From: a bacterium
Lineage (GTDB): Bacteria > Patescibacteriota > Minisyncoccia > UBA6257 > MFKM01
NCBI GenBank assembly: GCA_030693325.1
Contig: JAUYAV010000022.1
Coordinates: forward strand, 1-45,280
Length of the DNA stretch: 45,280 nt
Reading direction: 5' to 3'
Under the pieces are notes generated by a model. That model saw nothing but the letters and a program-made list of their open reading frames with translations. It made no database searches and was not told where the DNA came from. Positions 14,856 through 22,734 of the stretch are shown in pieces; the stretch's first letter is position 1, and each line of letters begins with the position of its first letter. A program made the translations under genes and the position numbers.

Positions 14856-15542
14856 ATGGACGAAAAACTTTTAAAGAATCTTGGTTTTGTTTTTACGGAA
14901 GATGGCCGAGTAAGATTGGGAACTGAAAAACCCCTGCCTTGCAGATTAGAGGGTTATAGGAAGAATGAAACCCCTATAAGAGAATTTGATATAGAACCTT
15001 TTTGGATATCTAAATTTTGTGCAACCAATTTAGAATATGAGAAATATGACCCTAAGCATCGCCGGCCAATAACATCACGCAACGACAAACATCCCGTAAC
15101 CGAAATAACGTATATGAACGCTATTTCTTATGCGGGTTGGCTTTCCAAACAAACTGGCGTAAATTTTGATCTTCCAACAGAACAGCAATGGGTTTTTGCT
15201 GCCGCGCCTTTTGGTTATGAATATCCTTGGGGTATGAGCTACTCAAGAAATCAAGCGCATGTTTTTACCCCGGATTTAGAGGGAACATTAGAAGCTGATG
15301 ACGCACGTTTTGGGACCAATTGGCTTGGCCTTTACCACATTGGAGGTAATATCCAGGAATTTGTTTTAGGCACTGCTTATGCCCCAGGCACCAATGGGGC
15401 TCTCGTTGATGGTATGTATTGTATTATCAAAGGAGGCGATTGGTCTCATTGTCCCCGTTCCGCCGGTATCCACAGAAGGGGCATTGTTGACGTAGCTGGA
15501 AGAGGACCGACTCTTGGTTTTAGATTGGTAGCAAATCTATAA
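14856..15542 (+). CDS. FGE/SUMF1-type formylglycine-generating-enzyme-like domain protein
   Basis: This 228-residue protein consists of one FGE-sulfatase (SUMF1) domain: FWISKFCATNLEYEKY, PVTEITYMNAISYAGWLSKQTG, FDLPTEQQWVFAAAPFGYEYPWG, GLYHIGGNIQEFV, and GGDWSHCPRSAGIHRRG followed by LGFRLV. True FGEs oxidise a sulfatase Cys using two active-site cysteines. Only one comparable Cys (WSHC) is visible here and there is no sulfatase nearby, so a binding or regulatory role is more likely. It has a strong GGGGGAGG Shine-Dalgarno and its own terminator. No signal peptide. Confidence 0.82.
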   Translation: MDEKLLKNLGFVFTEDGRVRLGTEKPLPCRLEGYRKNETPIREFDIEPFWISKFCATNLEYEKYDPKHRRPITSRNDKHPVTEITYMNAISYAGWLSKQTGVNFDLPTEQQWVFAAAPFGYEYPWGMSYSRNQAHVFTPDLEGTLEADDARFGTNWLGLYHIGGNIQEFVLGTAYAPGTNGALVDGMYCIIKGGDWSHCPRSAGIHRRGIVDVAGRGPTLGFRLVANL

Positions 15543-15550
15543 ACTTATAT

Positions 15551-15592
15551 CCTCGCCGCGCTAAATATAATATTTAGACGGCGAGGTTTTTT
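15551..15592. terminator. Rho-independent terminator after the FGE-like gene
   Basis: CCTCGCCG (15551-15558) and CGGCGAGG (15579-15586) enclose a second stem CTAAATA/TATTTAG and are followed by six T. The lpxC stop codon on the opposite strand lies inside the hairpin. Confidence 0.85.
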
Positions 15593-16419
15593 AATTCATC
15601 TATAATTTTATAAGTGAATTTGTGGCCGGGCTTATAGAGAAAAATTTCCCCTTTGATTCTTTTTCTCAAAAGACATATGTCGCCTAAAAAATCAATGATT
15701 TTATGTCTAGCCGGTTCATCCTCGGTTGCCAAATTCGTAATGAATTTATATTTATCGTAAACGATAAGAGGAGAATTAGCGGGATTATCCGGAAGAAGTG
15801 GATAAAGTTTTCTTATCCTTTCCCATTTGTCGCCGGCATCATCAAGCGGCGTTCTGATAAAACTTCTGGCCCAAGATATTTTTTCTAAAAAATCGTCCAG
15901 TTCAAAAATGAATTCAAAAGAAGAAGAGCTCAAAGGCTCGGGAAATTCCACCATAGCTTTTATCGAAAAAGCATTTTTCTTAGACGGAGTAAATATGGCG
16001 TACCTGCTATCATCGGGAACAGAAATTTTTATTTCTTTGTCTATAATTAAATATTCTCTTGATTCGCCCAAAGAAACCAAACCGGCTTTTTTTATTTCTT
16101 GCGCATATTCTTTGCAAGAAAAGTCAAAAAAAGGAATACCATCTTCGTTAATTTCTATGATTAGATTATCTATCCCCATTCCCCAGATAGCTCCCAAAAG
16201 ATGCTCAACGCTTTTTATAATTTTCCCATTTTTTATTAAATTAGTGGTATGAGACGAACCCCTGTCAACAAACTGAATGTCGGCTGGAATAAATTCGTCA
16301 GCAATTTTAAAAACTATACCTTCGTTTCCTTTCGCGGGCAACAATTTTGCCGAACATTTTTTGTTTGATATTATAGACAAACCTTCAAAATTTAACGGCT
16401 TTGCTATAGTTTTTTGCAT
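15574..16419 (-). CDS. lpxC: LpxC-like UDP-3-O-acyl-N-acetylglucosamine deacetylase
   Basis: This 281-residue protein aligns over its length with LpxC, the zinc deacetylase committing UDP-GlcNAc to lipid A. The active-site pattern is intact: SVEHLLGA gives Glu72 and zinc ligand His73, RHKIIDFLGD gives zinc ligands His239 and Asp243, and GHKFTYK gives His266, the general acid. The shared segments GIDNLIIEIN and ISWARSFI are also clear. It lies 13 nt downstream of the phosphodiester-glycosidase-like gene. No other lpx gene is in the window, so the substrate may be another acylated or acetylated sugar nucleotide. Confidence 0.88.
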   Translation of the reverse strand: MQKTIAKPLNFEGLSIISNKKCSAKLLPAKGNEGIVFKIADEFIPADIQFVDRGSSHTTNLIKNGKIIKSVEHLLGAIWGMGIDNLIIEINEDGIPFFDFSCKEYAQEIKKAGLVSLGESREYLIIDKEIKISVPDDSRYAIFTPSKKNAFSIKAMVEFPEPLSSSSFEFIFELDDFLEKISWARSFIRTPLDDAGDKWERIRKLYPLLPDNPANSPLIVYDKYKFITNLATEDEPARHKIIDFLGDICLLRKRIKGEIFLYKPGHKFTYKIIDELKNLAV

Positions 16420-16432
16420 ATTAATACTTATT

Positions 16433-17671
16433 TTAATATTTATTTTTCGGAAAAGCTATTACGCAAGAAGTTATTGGTCTTCCATTTTCTCCATTCCATT
16501 CCGGTTTTAGCTTTTTTAAATTTAAATAGTGCAGGTTGCCAAAAACACGCAACTTCCCTTTTTGCTTTAGACATATTTTTGAGGATTGTCCGCCATCACA
16601 ATTAATAGCCCATTTCACATTGTGATTTTTACGGTAAATATAATTAGCCAAATCGGGTATGCTTATTCCTTGCTGTCCTATAATTCGAGGCCTGGCATCT
16701 ATAAGTAAAAAGTGAATAAGGTTGCCGGTTTTAAAAATACAAGATCTCGCTTTTTGCTGTTCAATATTGGAATAATACGGATTGTTATCATCTGCTCTTC
16801 TGGTTATAACTATTTTTTCTGTCATTATGTTTTGATATAATTTTTTTATAGATTTTGGTATTTGTATCCCTGAAGTTACCGCGAAATCGGTATTTTTCGG
16901 CGATAATCCATCTACAATCCAATCGGTAATTCTTAATCCAACTTTTAATTTTTTTACCATTTCATTTGGCGTTTGCAGAATAAAAATTCCATCAAATAAT
17001 TTGGTTTTTTGATTTGTTATCTTTTTTATGTAAAGAATTCTATCTTTCTTTAAAAAAGCTATATCTATAATTATATTTTTATACCCTTTTGACAGTTTTA
17101 TCCATTCTTGTTTTTTGTTTGGAATAATGCCCAAATCGCTTTTTATAAGGCCTTGATTTGATATTCCATAGACAACGCTCATTTTTTTATCGCTAAACGC
17201 TTGTTTTTCATGACTACCGATCCATAAAATTTTTATGTTCCCAAAATAAAGACAACCGCTTGCTTTTATTTTTCGCGGTTCTATTTTTCCATCTTTTTCT
17301 ATAATAGCTGTTTTAGTATAAGTGGGTAGATTAAGCAAACAATTGTTTTCTATGTGAAGATTATAGGTAAAATCTATTGGCGATTTTTCTGCTTTAAAAT
17401 CAACATTATAGGTAAATCCGGCGTTAATCAAAATTCCGTTATTTATCTTTTTTAAATAATCTTTCGGATATTTTGGGCTAAGAGTGCTTAATATATGTAA
17501 TTTAATTTTATTTTCTTCAAGCTCAACTTCGTAGAAATTTATAAAAGTTTTAATTCTCGATGGATTTGATTCTATATAAAAACTGCCTTTGTTCAAAAAG
17601 GCGCCGTCAAAAATTTTTATACGACAACTTTTTTCTTTTCTAAGTTTCGCAAATAGAAGATGTTTGTTCAA
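16433..17671 (-). CDS. Phosphodiester-glycosidase (NAGPA-like) domain protein
   Basis: This ~412-residue protein has a C-terminal NAGPA/phosphodiester glycosidase domain: the ARSCIFKTGNLIHFLLID strand, the AINCDGGQSSKICL motif (family: NLDGGGSS) and the closing RPITSCVIAFP. The N-terminal ~250 residues contain a long beta-rich part (LINAGFTYN, GISNQGLIKSDLGI) that also fits the fold. Family members act on sugar-phosphate diesters in exopolysaccharides or glycans. There is no clear signal peptide. The only available start is a TTG, so the N-terminus is uncertain. It forms a two-gene unit with lpxC. Confidence 0.7.
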   Translation of the reverse strand: MNKHLLFAKLRKEKSCRIKIFDGAFLNKGSFYIESNPSRIKTFINFYEVELEENKIKLHILSTLSPKYPKDYLKKINNGILINAGFTYNVDFKAEKSPIDFTYNLHIENNCLLNLPTYTKTAIIEKDGKIEPRKIKASGCLYFGNIKILWIGSHEKQAFSDKKMSVVYGISNQGLIKSDLGIIPNKKQEWIKLSKGYKNIIIDIAFLKKDRILYIKKITNQKTKLFDGIFILQTPNEMVKKLKVGLRITDWIVDGLSPKNTDFAVTSGIQIPKSIKKLYQNIMTEKIVITRRADDNNPYYSNIEQQKARSCIFKTGNLIHFLLIDARPRIIGQQGISIPDLANYIYRKNHNVKWAINCDGGQSSKICLKQKGKLRVFGNLHYLNLKKLKPEWNGENGRPITSCVIAFPKNKY

Positions 17672-17794
17672 CGCTATTTTTTAGATAAAAATATTTTATT
17701 TATTGGATATCTTAACGTAAAAAGCGCTTCCTTTGTTTTCGCCTTTACTTTCAGCCTAGATTATTTTACCGAGTTTTGAGAAAAAACACAAAAT

Positions 17795-17823
17795 TTGACA
17801 GATTTCTAATTTTAAGATATACT
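17795..17823 (+). promoter_or_regulatory. Consensus sigma-70 promoter for the PEGA-type lipoprotein
   Basis: TTGACA (17795-17800), exactly 17 nt, then TATACT (17818-17823). Start near 17830 gives a ~48-nt leader with a GGAGG site. This is unlike the -10-only promoters of most genes here. Confidence 0.75.
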
Positions 17824-17877
17824 TTATATCAGGAAAATCAGTATAGTTGTTTAACAATTTTTAAAATGGAGGTAAGG

Positions 17878-18315
17878 ATGAAAAAGACAGGAAAGTTGTT
17901 ATGCCTGATTATGGCGTTATGTTTTGTGTTTGTAGCGTCAGGTTGCGCCACCATAACCAGAGGCCGGTATCAAAAAATTCCCGTGGTTTCTAACCCTAGC
18001 GGAGCGAAAGTCATTGTTAACGGCAAAGAACTGACGTCTCCCTGTACGTTGGTATTGAAAAGAAAGCAACGTCTGTATAAAGTCAGTATAAAAAAAGAGG
18101 GTTACGAGCCGGTAGAAATAGTATTGCAAAGAACAGTGCCTGGTTGGGGTGTGTTCTGGGGATGGGGGAATATTGAGCCCGTTGGTATTATAGTTGACTG
18201 GTGCACAGGCGCTGCTTACAAACTTATGCCCACAGAATTGAAAGTAAATTTAGTTCAGAAGAAATTAGGTTTAAACGACTTAAAAGACAAAAACATCTCG
18301 ATTGTCTCAAATTAG
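17878..18315 (+). CDS. PEGA-domain lipoprotein
   Basis: ATG 17878 is chosen because GGAGG (17868-17872) lies 5 nt before it. A longer frame from 17776 would contain the promoter. The 145-residue product has a lipoprotein signal peptide with lipobox VASG and Cys23, then a PEGA domain (IPVVSNPSGAKVIVNGKEL ... YKVSIKKEGYEPVEI) and a Gly/Trp-rich segment (VPGWGVFWGWG). PEGA domains are surface beta domains. Its style (consensus promoter, strong Shine-Dalgarno, terminator) suggests acquisition from another bacterial group. Confidence 0.85.
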   Translation: MKKTGKLLCLIMALCFVFVASGCATITRGRYQKIPVVSNPSGAKVIVNGKELTSPCTLVLKRKQRLYKVSIKKEGYEPVEIVLQRTVPGWGVFWGWGNIEPVGIIVDWCTGAAYKLMPTELKVNLVQKKLGLNDLKDKNISIVSN

Positions 18316-18366
18316 CCGGCGGATAGAGTTAATAATTAACTGAGATTAATGACTCTGTCCATTTAA

Positions 18367-18395
18367 GGCCCCGGATATCACATCGGGGCCTTTTT
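18367..18395 (+). terminator. Rho-independent terminator after the PEGA lipoprotein
   Basis: GGCCCCG (18367-18373) and CGGGGCC (18384-18390) form a perfect stem followed by TTTTT. Confidence 0.9.
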
Positions 18396-18448
18396 ATTTT
18401 CCTATGAAAGTTATCCACAGTTTAGTTATGTTTACCATTTCGCCATTA

Positions 18449-18457
18449 TGATATAAT
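18449..18457 (+). promoter_or_regulatory. Extended -10 (TGATATAAT), leaderless start
   Basis: TG-A-TATAAT ends 8 nt before the ATG at 18466, so transcription should start at or next to the start codon. Confidence 0.65.
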
Positions 18458-18465
18458 TAAATCAA

Positions 18466-19299
18466 ATGAATAATTCTAATTTAATTAAATTAATAACCAT
18501 ACTATTGGTAGTTACTGTTTTTACCTTTCATGTCAATGAAGCGAAGGCTTGGGTATTTGTTGTTATCTGGATTATTAGGGCCGTTACTGGTGAAGTTGGG
18601 ACGGGTAATGCCAACTTTTGGGGTATACTTACCGCCATCCTTACTGGGGGAATTGCGCCTCTTGTTGGCGAAATGATGTGTTTAAGCGGCCAAGATAGTA
18701 TATGGTTTACCGATTGCGCAGAAAACGCCTATGTAGGTCCTACTGCAGATTCATCATCGGGACAGCCAGTATTAAATAATCAATCTTTCACCACCACCTG
18801 TAATTCTGCGAGTTTGACTTATGACGTTTCTAACGCTTATCAGTACGGCATTTATCGGGCTACCGCCGGGGCGACAGAAAGTACTTTAGTAAATTCCGGT
18901 AGCGCTCAAGGTATTTCTAATATTACCTATACTGACTCCAATCTTACTCCACAAACTAGTTATGAATATATTCTGGATTTAACTGATAGCGCTGGCACGG
19001 AATTCCAATATCCGCCTCAAATTGCCTATACTCAATGCCTGCCCGAGTGCACTTTCAGCGCCGACAAAAGCCAAGTGGTTTTCCCGGAGACGGCTACTCT
19101 TTCATGGGCTTGCAGCTATGCCGATTCCTGTAGTATTTCACCCACTGTCGGCTCGGTCAATGCCCAATCGGGCACAGCCACGGTTTCTCCCGCTTCAATA
19201 ACCGATTATATCCTGACTTGTCAGAATGGCGATGGTTCGATTTCTTTCTCTTCTTCAATTGACGTCGTCAATCCCAGTATAAAAGAAGTAAAACCTTAA
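18466..19299 (+). CDS. Secreted Ig/fibronectin-like surface protein of unknown function
   Basis: This 277-residue protein has an N-terminal signal peptide or anchor (~1-28), a second hydrophobic stretch (~32-70) and two extracellular beta domains. One, at ~110-195, is fibronectin-III-like (YQYGIYRATAGATES ... LTPQTSYEYILDLTDSAG). The other, at ~200-275, is Ig-like with paired Cys (CTFSADKSQ ... ATLSWACSYADSCSI ... DYILTCQNG). Multiple Cys suggest disulfides outside the cell. A role in adhesion or surface coating is plausible but only inferred. It has a leaderless-type promoter. Confidence 0.65.
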   Translation: MNNSNLIKLITILLVVTVFTFHVNEAKAWVFVVIWIIRAVTGEVGTGNANFWGILTAILTGGIAPLVGEMMCLSGQDSIWFTDCAENAYVGPTADSSSGQPVLNNQSFTTTCNSASLTYDVSNAYQYGIYRATAGATESTLVNSGSAQGISNITYTDSNLTPQTSYEYILDLTDSAGTEFQYPPQIAYTQCLPECTFSADKSQVVFPETATLSWACSYADSCSISPTVGSVNAQSGTATVSPASITDYILTCQNGDGSISFSSSIDVVNPSIKEVKP

Positions 19300-19311
19300 T
19301 AATAAAAGTCG

Positions 19312-19357
19312 AATTATTAAGTCATCAGTTATTAGTTATAAGTCATTAGTTAAATTA
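19312..19357. repeat. AGTCATTAGTTA-type low-complexity repeat
   Basis: Degenerate tandem units (AAGTCATCAGTTATTAGTTATAAGTCATTAGTTA) fill the gap before the next gene, the same kind of microsatellite leader seen before two pilin genes. Confidence 0.55.
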
Positions 19358-19358
19358 T

Positions 19359-19610
19359 ATGGACAGATTCAAACTTTATAAAAAATGGTTTTGGATTGGA
19401 TTAGCCGTCGGATTTATAAACCCCATTTTGGGCTTGGTTTATGGCATCGCTCTTGTCGTTGAAAAAGACCACCGCAAAGAGGGAATAATAATTATAATTT
19501 GGACTATTGTCTGGACGATAAGCACTTACTATGGCATCATTTGGCTGGCAAATAACGGTTATCTGCCGACTTTCCAGTTAAAATCTCCCGGCACATTGCT
19601 TCTCCCCTAA
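19359..19610 (+). CDS. Small two-helix membrane protein of unknown function
   Basis: This 83-residue protein has hydrophobic helices at ~10-32 (WFWIGLAVGFINPILGLVYGIAL) and ~42-65 (IIIIIWTIVWTISTYYGIIWL) separated by a charged loop. It has no recognisable domain. It is preceded by a repeat-filled gap and followed by another small secreted protein on the same strand. Confidence 0.55.
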   Translation: MDRFKLYKKWFWIGLAVGFINPILGLVYGIALVVEKDHRKEGIIIIIWTIVWTISTYYGIIWLANNGYLPTFQLKSPGTLLLP

Positions 19611-19656
19611 AAGTAATAAATAAAATTTAACAAGGTCGAATATTATAAACCTAAAA

Positions 19657-19872
19657 ATGTTAAAATCTATGAAAAATAAAAAAATTCTGAAATCATTGTT
19701 ATTTTTAGGAATTGGATTATTAGTTTCCGTATCTTTTGTGGCTTTGCAAAAAGTGAAGGCCGTGATAGTCAAAGGATTGGAAGACGGTAAAAGTATCAGA
19801 GTTAGTAGTGATAATTCTTCTTGCGAAATCCAGAAAGATTCCCATTTTAGCGGTTGCAACACCGTGATATAA
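19657..19872 (+). CDS. Small secreted or membrane-anchored protein of unknown function
   Basis: This 71-residue protein has a basic N-terminus, a hydrophobic segment (~13-33) that could be a signal peptide or anchor, and a short polar tail with two Cys (SSCEIQ ... SGCNTV). A later Met (MKNKKILKS) is an alternative start. Its stop codon overlaps the -10 box of the next gene. Function unknown. Confidence 0.5.
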   Translation: MLKSMKNKKILKSLLFLGIGLLVSVSFVALQKVKAVIVKGLEDGKSIRVSSDNSSCEIQKDSHFSGCNTVI

Positions 19873-19873
19873 T
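19865..19873 (+). promoter_or_regulatory. Extended -10 (TGATATAAT), leaderless start for the PaaK-like gene
   Basis: TG-A-TATAAT overlaps the upstream stop codon and ends 6 nt before the ATG at 19880. Confidence 0.65.
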
Positions 19874-19879
19874 TCAGGG

Positions 19880-21136
19880 ATGGATTATAATCCTTTATCC
19901 CTAAAAGAAGTATTAAGTTTTGTCTGGGATAATCCCTATTCGGATTTTTACCGGAAAAAATACGAAGCCGCCGGTTTCAAAAAGAAGGATGTCTTGAATC
20001 CAAAAAATTTCAAACATCTTCCTTTTCTGACCCGGCAGGAATTAGAAGCCGTACCGCCGCAGGAACGGCTTTTTGTTAATGCCGATGAAGTCCAATTTGT
20101 GGCTTATACTTCCGGTACCAGCAGTCAAAACCCGCTGATTACTTATTTCGCTAAAGTGGATAATTATTATTTTGACCCCACTCTTGGCTTAGGGGTTAAA
20201 AGATTATTAATCACTTATCCGCCTTTAAACAAAAATTTCGGCCACACTTTTGTCCAGCAATGCGTTCAAGCTAAAAATAAATCAGTTCCTATTTTTGCCG
20301 ATTATCAGAATTTAGCCAATAGCGCCGTTATCGCCGCGAAACTTAAAGCCGATGCTATTTATGCCACCCCGACTATCGCCTCAATGCTGTTGGAATTTTT
20401 ACAGAAATATTATGACCCGAAAGAAATTAAATTATTGGCGTTAAGTTCGGAAACTCTGACTTCAATACGGAGGAAGCAGCTTGAATCGGCTTACCCCAAT
20501 GCTCAAATCGCCAATTTATACGCTTCATCGGAAATCGGCCAGTTTATTTTATATCCCTGTAAGAAAATTATCACTTCAAAAAAAGATTTATTTCATGTTC
20601 TTCGGCCGCCTATGCTGGAGACAGAAATTATTAACGGAGAGTTGATTATTACTTATGCCAATAATAAAGCCCTGCCGCTGATCCGTTACCAGACAGGCGA
20701 TTTTTTTGAAATTGTCAGTGATAATTGCGAGTGCGGTCTTAAAGGTCCTGTTTTGGCCTGGCTAGGCAGAGAAGATGTTGATAAAATCAGGGTAAGCGGG
20801 GTTGAAATAAAGGTCAATGACGTTGAAAAAGTATTTGCACCTTTAGTTGGTATTATCGGCAATAATTATCAGATCCATTTTTATGAGAATCAAAAAGGGG
20901 CAGTTGAAATAATTATTGAAGTCAAAAAATCTTCAATCAGCGGGTTGGTTAACCCTGATTCAATTGCTGTAAAAATAATTGACCATTTAATGAATAATTG
21001 GCAACTGTCGCCAACCGCCTACTTGAAAGAAGCTGTCAATAAAGGATTATTCTTGGTTCCTAAAATAAAATTCGTGGAAGAATTATCTTTTCTAACGTCT
21101 AAAACCCGAAGATTAATTAATCATATGAAAGAATGA
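19880..21136 (+). CDS. PaaK/CapK-like adenylate-forming enzyme
   Basis: This 418-residue member of the ANL (AMP-binding) superfamily is closest in layout to phenylacetate-CoA ligase PaaK. It has the P-loop YTSGTSSQNP (~74-83, Ser/Thr/Gly-rich), an aromatic core motif LYASSEIGQF (A4-type), IRYQTGDFFEI (A7-type Asp) and GREDVDKIRVSGVEI (A8 hinge). Such enzymes activate aryl or acyl acids as AMP esters and often form CoA thioesters. The substrate is not predictable from sequence. It overlaps the Lnt-like gene by 4 nt and faces the operon encoding an aromatic ammonia-lyase, which makes an aryl acid substrate attractive. Confidence 0.82.
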   Translation: MDYNPLSLKEVLSFVWDNPYSDFYRKKYEAAGFKKKDVLNPKNFKHLPFLTRQELEAVPPQERLFVNADEVQFVAYTSGTSSQNPLITYFAKVDNYYFDPTLGLGVKRLLITYPPLNKNFGHTFVQQCVQAKNKSVPIFADYQNLANSAVIAAKLKADAIYATPTIASMLLEFLQKYYDPKEIKLLALSSETLTSIRRKQLESAYPNAQIANLYASSEIGQFILYPCKKIITSKKDLFHVLRPPMLETEIINGELIITYANNKALPLIRYQTGDFFEIVSDNCECGLKGPVLAWLGREDVDKIRVSGVEIKVNDVEKVFAPLVGIIGNNYQIHFYENQKGAVEIIIEVKKSSISGLVNPDSIAVKIIDHLMNNWQLSPTAYLKEAVNKGLFLVPKIKFVEELSFLTSKTRRLINHMKE

Positions 21137-22725
21137 AATCCAGGCTAAATTTATTTTTTGAAAAATATTGGTTTTTTTTGCCGTTTTTTTCGGCGCTTTT
21201 GCTGATTCTTTCTTTTCATCCTTTTGATTTCTGGTTTTTAGGTTTTGTGGCTCTTGTGCCTCTTTTTTATTTCCTTAATTTTTCCGAGAAAATTTCGTTA
21301 TCCAAAATTTTTTGGGGCGGCTTTATTGTTGGAGTGATTTTCTCTTCGTTTCTTTCTTTTTTTACGCTTTTTCACTTCCATTGGCTGCCGGAAACATATC
21401 TTTTCGTCTGGTTGGTGCGTTTATCGCCCCTCCTGATTTCTCTTATTAGCGGTGTTATAGTTGGCTTGGTGCTTTTGGGATATAAAAGGCTGGCTTCAAA
21501 TAAAATAATTGATATTTTTGTCCTTGCTTCGCTCTCGGTTCTTATTGAGATAATCCATTATAAAATATTCTCGGGGTTTGATAATGGTTTATTGGCTTAC
21601 ACCGCTCATAATCTAACTTATTTAATTAGATTATCTTCTCTTGTGGGTATTTTTGGGATATCTTTTATTATCACCCTCGTTAACGTTTTTATCGTTTTTT
21701 TCATCTTGCGGCCTGATTATAGAAAGAAAATCGCTTATCTATTTTTCGCCGGCTTAACGATTTTCTTTTTGATAAGTTTTTCAAATAATCATTATTTAGA
21801 CGGAGGCAGTAATGATTATCATTCGGCGAAATTCGCCATTATCCAAAACTCCGACAAAAAAAATATTTTTGGTTTTTTCTCTTCCAAAAACAATCATTTC
21901 TATTTCCCCGGCGCGGAGCGTTTGATAGCCCAAGTGATGCCTTCGGAACCGAATTTCTTAATTTATCCGTTCAGTCCTTTTAACGGCCATTTGGCGATTG
22001 ATAAGACAGAAATTAAAGACGAAGGCCTTAAAAAAACCATTGCCGGGGAAGCCAAAGATTTTGGAGAATGGGTGGCTAAACAAATAGATTCTAAAACGAT
22101 TTTTGTTAATTGGGTTAACGTGGTAAGAGATGACAATCTTTATCCAGAAATAATTTTTTTAAAAGGCAAAGATTTTATCGCTAATTATCAAAAAAGAGAA
22201 CTTTTTCCCGCGATGGATTATACGCCGGAAGTTTTTAAAAAAATCGGTCTTTTTGTCACCTCGGTTGACGCCTCGCCGGCTTCTACCGGAAATAGCCCCG
22301 TTGTTGAGATAGGAGATGTGAAATTCGGACCCTTGGTTTGTTCTGAAATTTTCAAATCGGAACTTGGGCGCAAATCTGCTTTTCAATCGAACATTTTTCT
22401 TTCTATTGGTTCGGAGGCGATGTTTGTCGGCAAGACCCCCGGCGAATGGAGTTTGATTGTTTCCCAATTTATAGCGGCGGCGAATAACAGGCCATTAGTA
22501 AGAGCGAATATTTTTGGGGCATCGGCTTTTATCAATGAAAAAGGCAAGGTGATAGAAAAGATGGATTTTGAGAAAACCGGAGTTTTGATTAAAGATATGA
22601 AATATAAAAAATCTCCGAAAAACACTTTATACAGTTATTTCGGAGATTGGCCGTTTATTCTTTTGATTTTATTATTTTTGTCGTCAATAACGATTCCTAA
22701 ACTATTTAAGCTTAAGAAACGATAA
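21133..22725 (+). CDS. Apolipoprotein N-acyltransferase (Lnt)-like protein lacking the catalytic Glu
   Basis: This 530-residue protein has a hydrophobic N-terminal half (~1-220, six or more helices), a nitrilase-fold domain and a C-terminal helix, the Lnt architecture. The nitrilase Cys is present (LVCSEIF, Cys403), as is the Lys (NYQKREL, Lys354) and the RPLVRANIFGASAFI segment. Where Lnt has WPE (Glu267 in E. coli) this protein reads YPFS, so the catalytic Glu is Phe280. It may be inactive as an N-acyltransferase, use another acid, or have a changed reaction. It is translationally coupled to the PaaK-like gene. Confidence 0.8.
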   Translation: MKSRLNLFFEKYWFFLPFFSALLLILSFHPFDFWFLGFVALVPLFYFLNFSEKISLSKIFWGGFIVGVIFSSFLSFFTLFHFHWLPETYLFVWLVRLSPLLISLISGVIVGLVLLGYKRLASNKIIDIFVLASLSVLIEIIHYKIFSGFDNGLLAYTAHNLTYLIRLSSLVGIFGISFIITLVNVFIVFFILRPDYRKKIAYLFFAGLTIFFLISFSNNHYLDGGSNDYHSAKFAIIQNSDKKNIFGFFSSKNNHFYFPGAERLIAQVMPSEPNFLIYPFSPFNGHLAIDKTEIKDEGLKKTIAGEAKDFGEWVAKQIDSKTIFVNWVNVVRDDNLYPEIIFLKGKDFIANYQKRELFPAMDYTPEVFKKIGLFVTSVDASPASTGNSPVVEIGDVKFGPLVCSEIFKSELGRKSAFQSNIFLSIGSEAMFVGKTPGEWSLIVSQFIAAANNRPLVRANIFGASAFINEKGKVIEKMDFEKTGVLIKDMKYKKSPKNTLYSYFGDWPFILLILLFLSSITIPKLFKLKKR

Positions 22726-22734
22726 TCAACTCCC

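Noticed and set aside
14856-15542. FGE-like gene as part of a diversity-generating retroelement (C-type-lectin-like variable protein)
   Set aside because: SUMF1-like proteins can be DGR targets, but no reverse transcriptase or template repeat is visible in the window.
18411-18419. TTATCCACA, a perfect DnaA-box consensus (another at 24145-24153)
   Set aside because: Single isolated boxes, one inside a coding gene, with no cluster, AT-rich unwinding region or dnaA/dnaN nearby. Not evidence for an origin.
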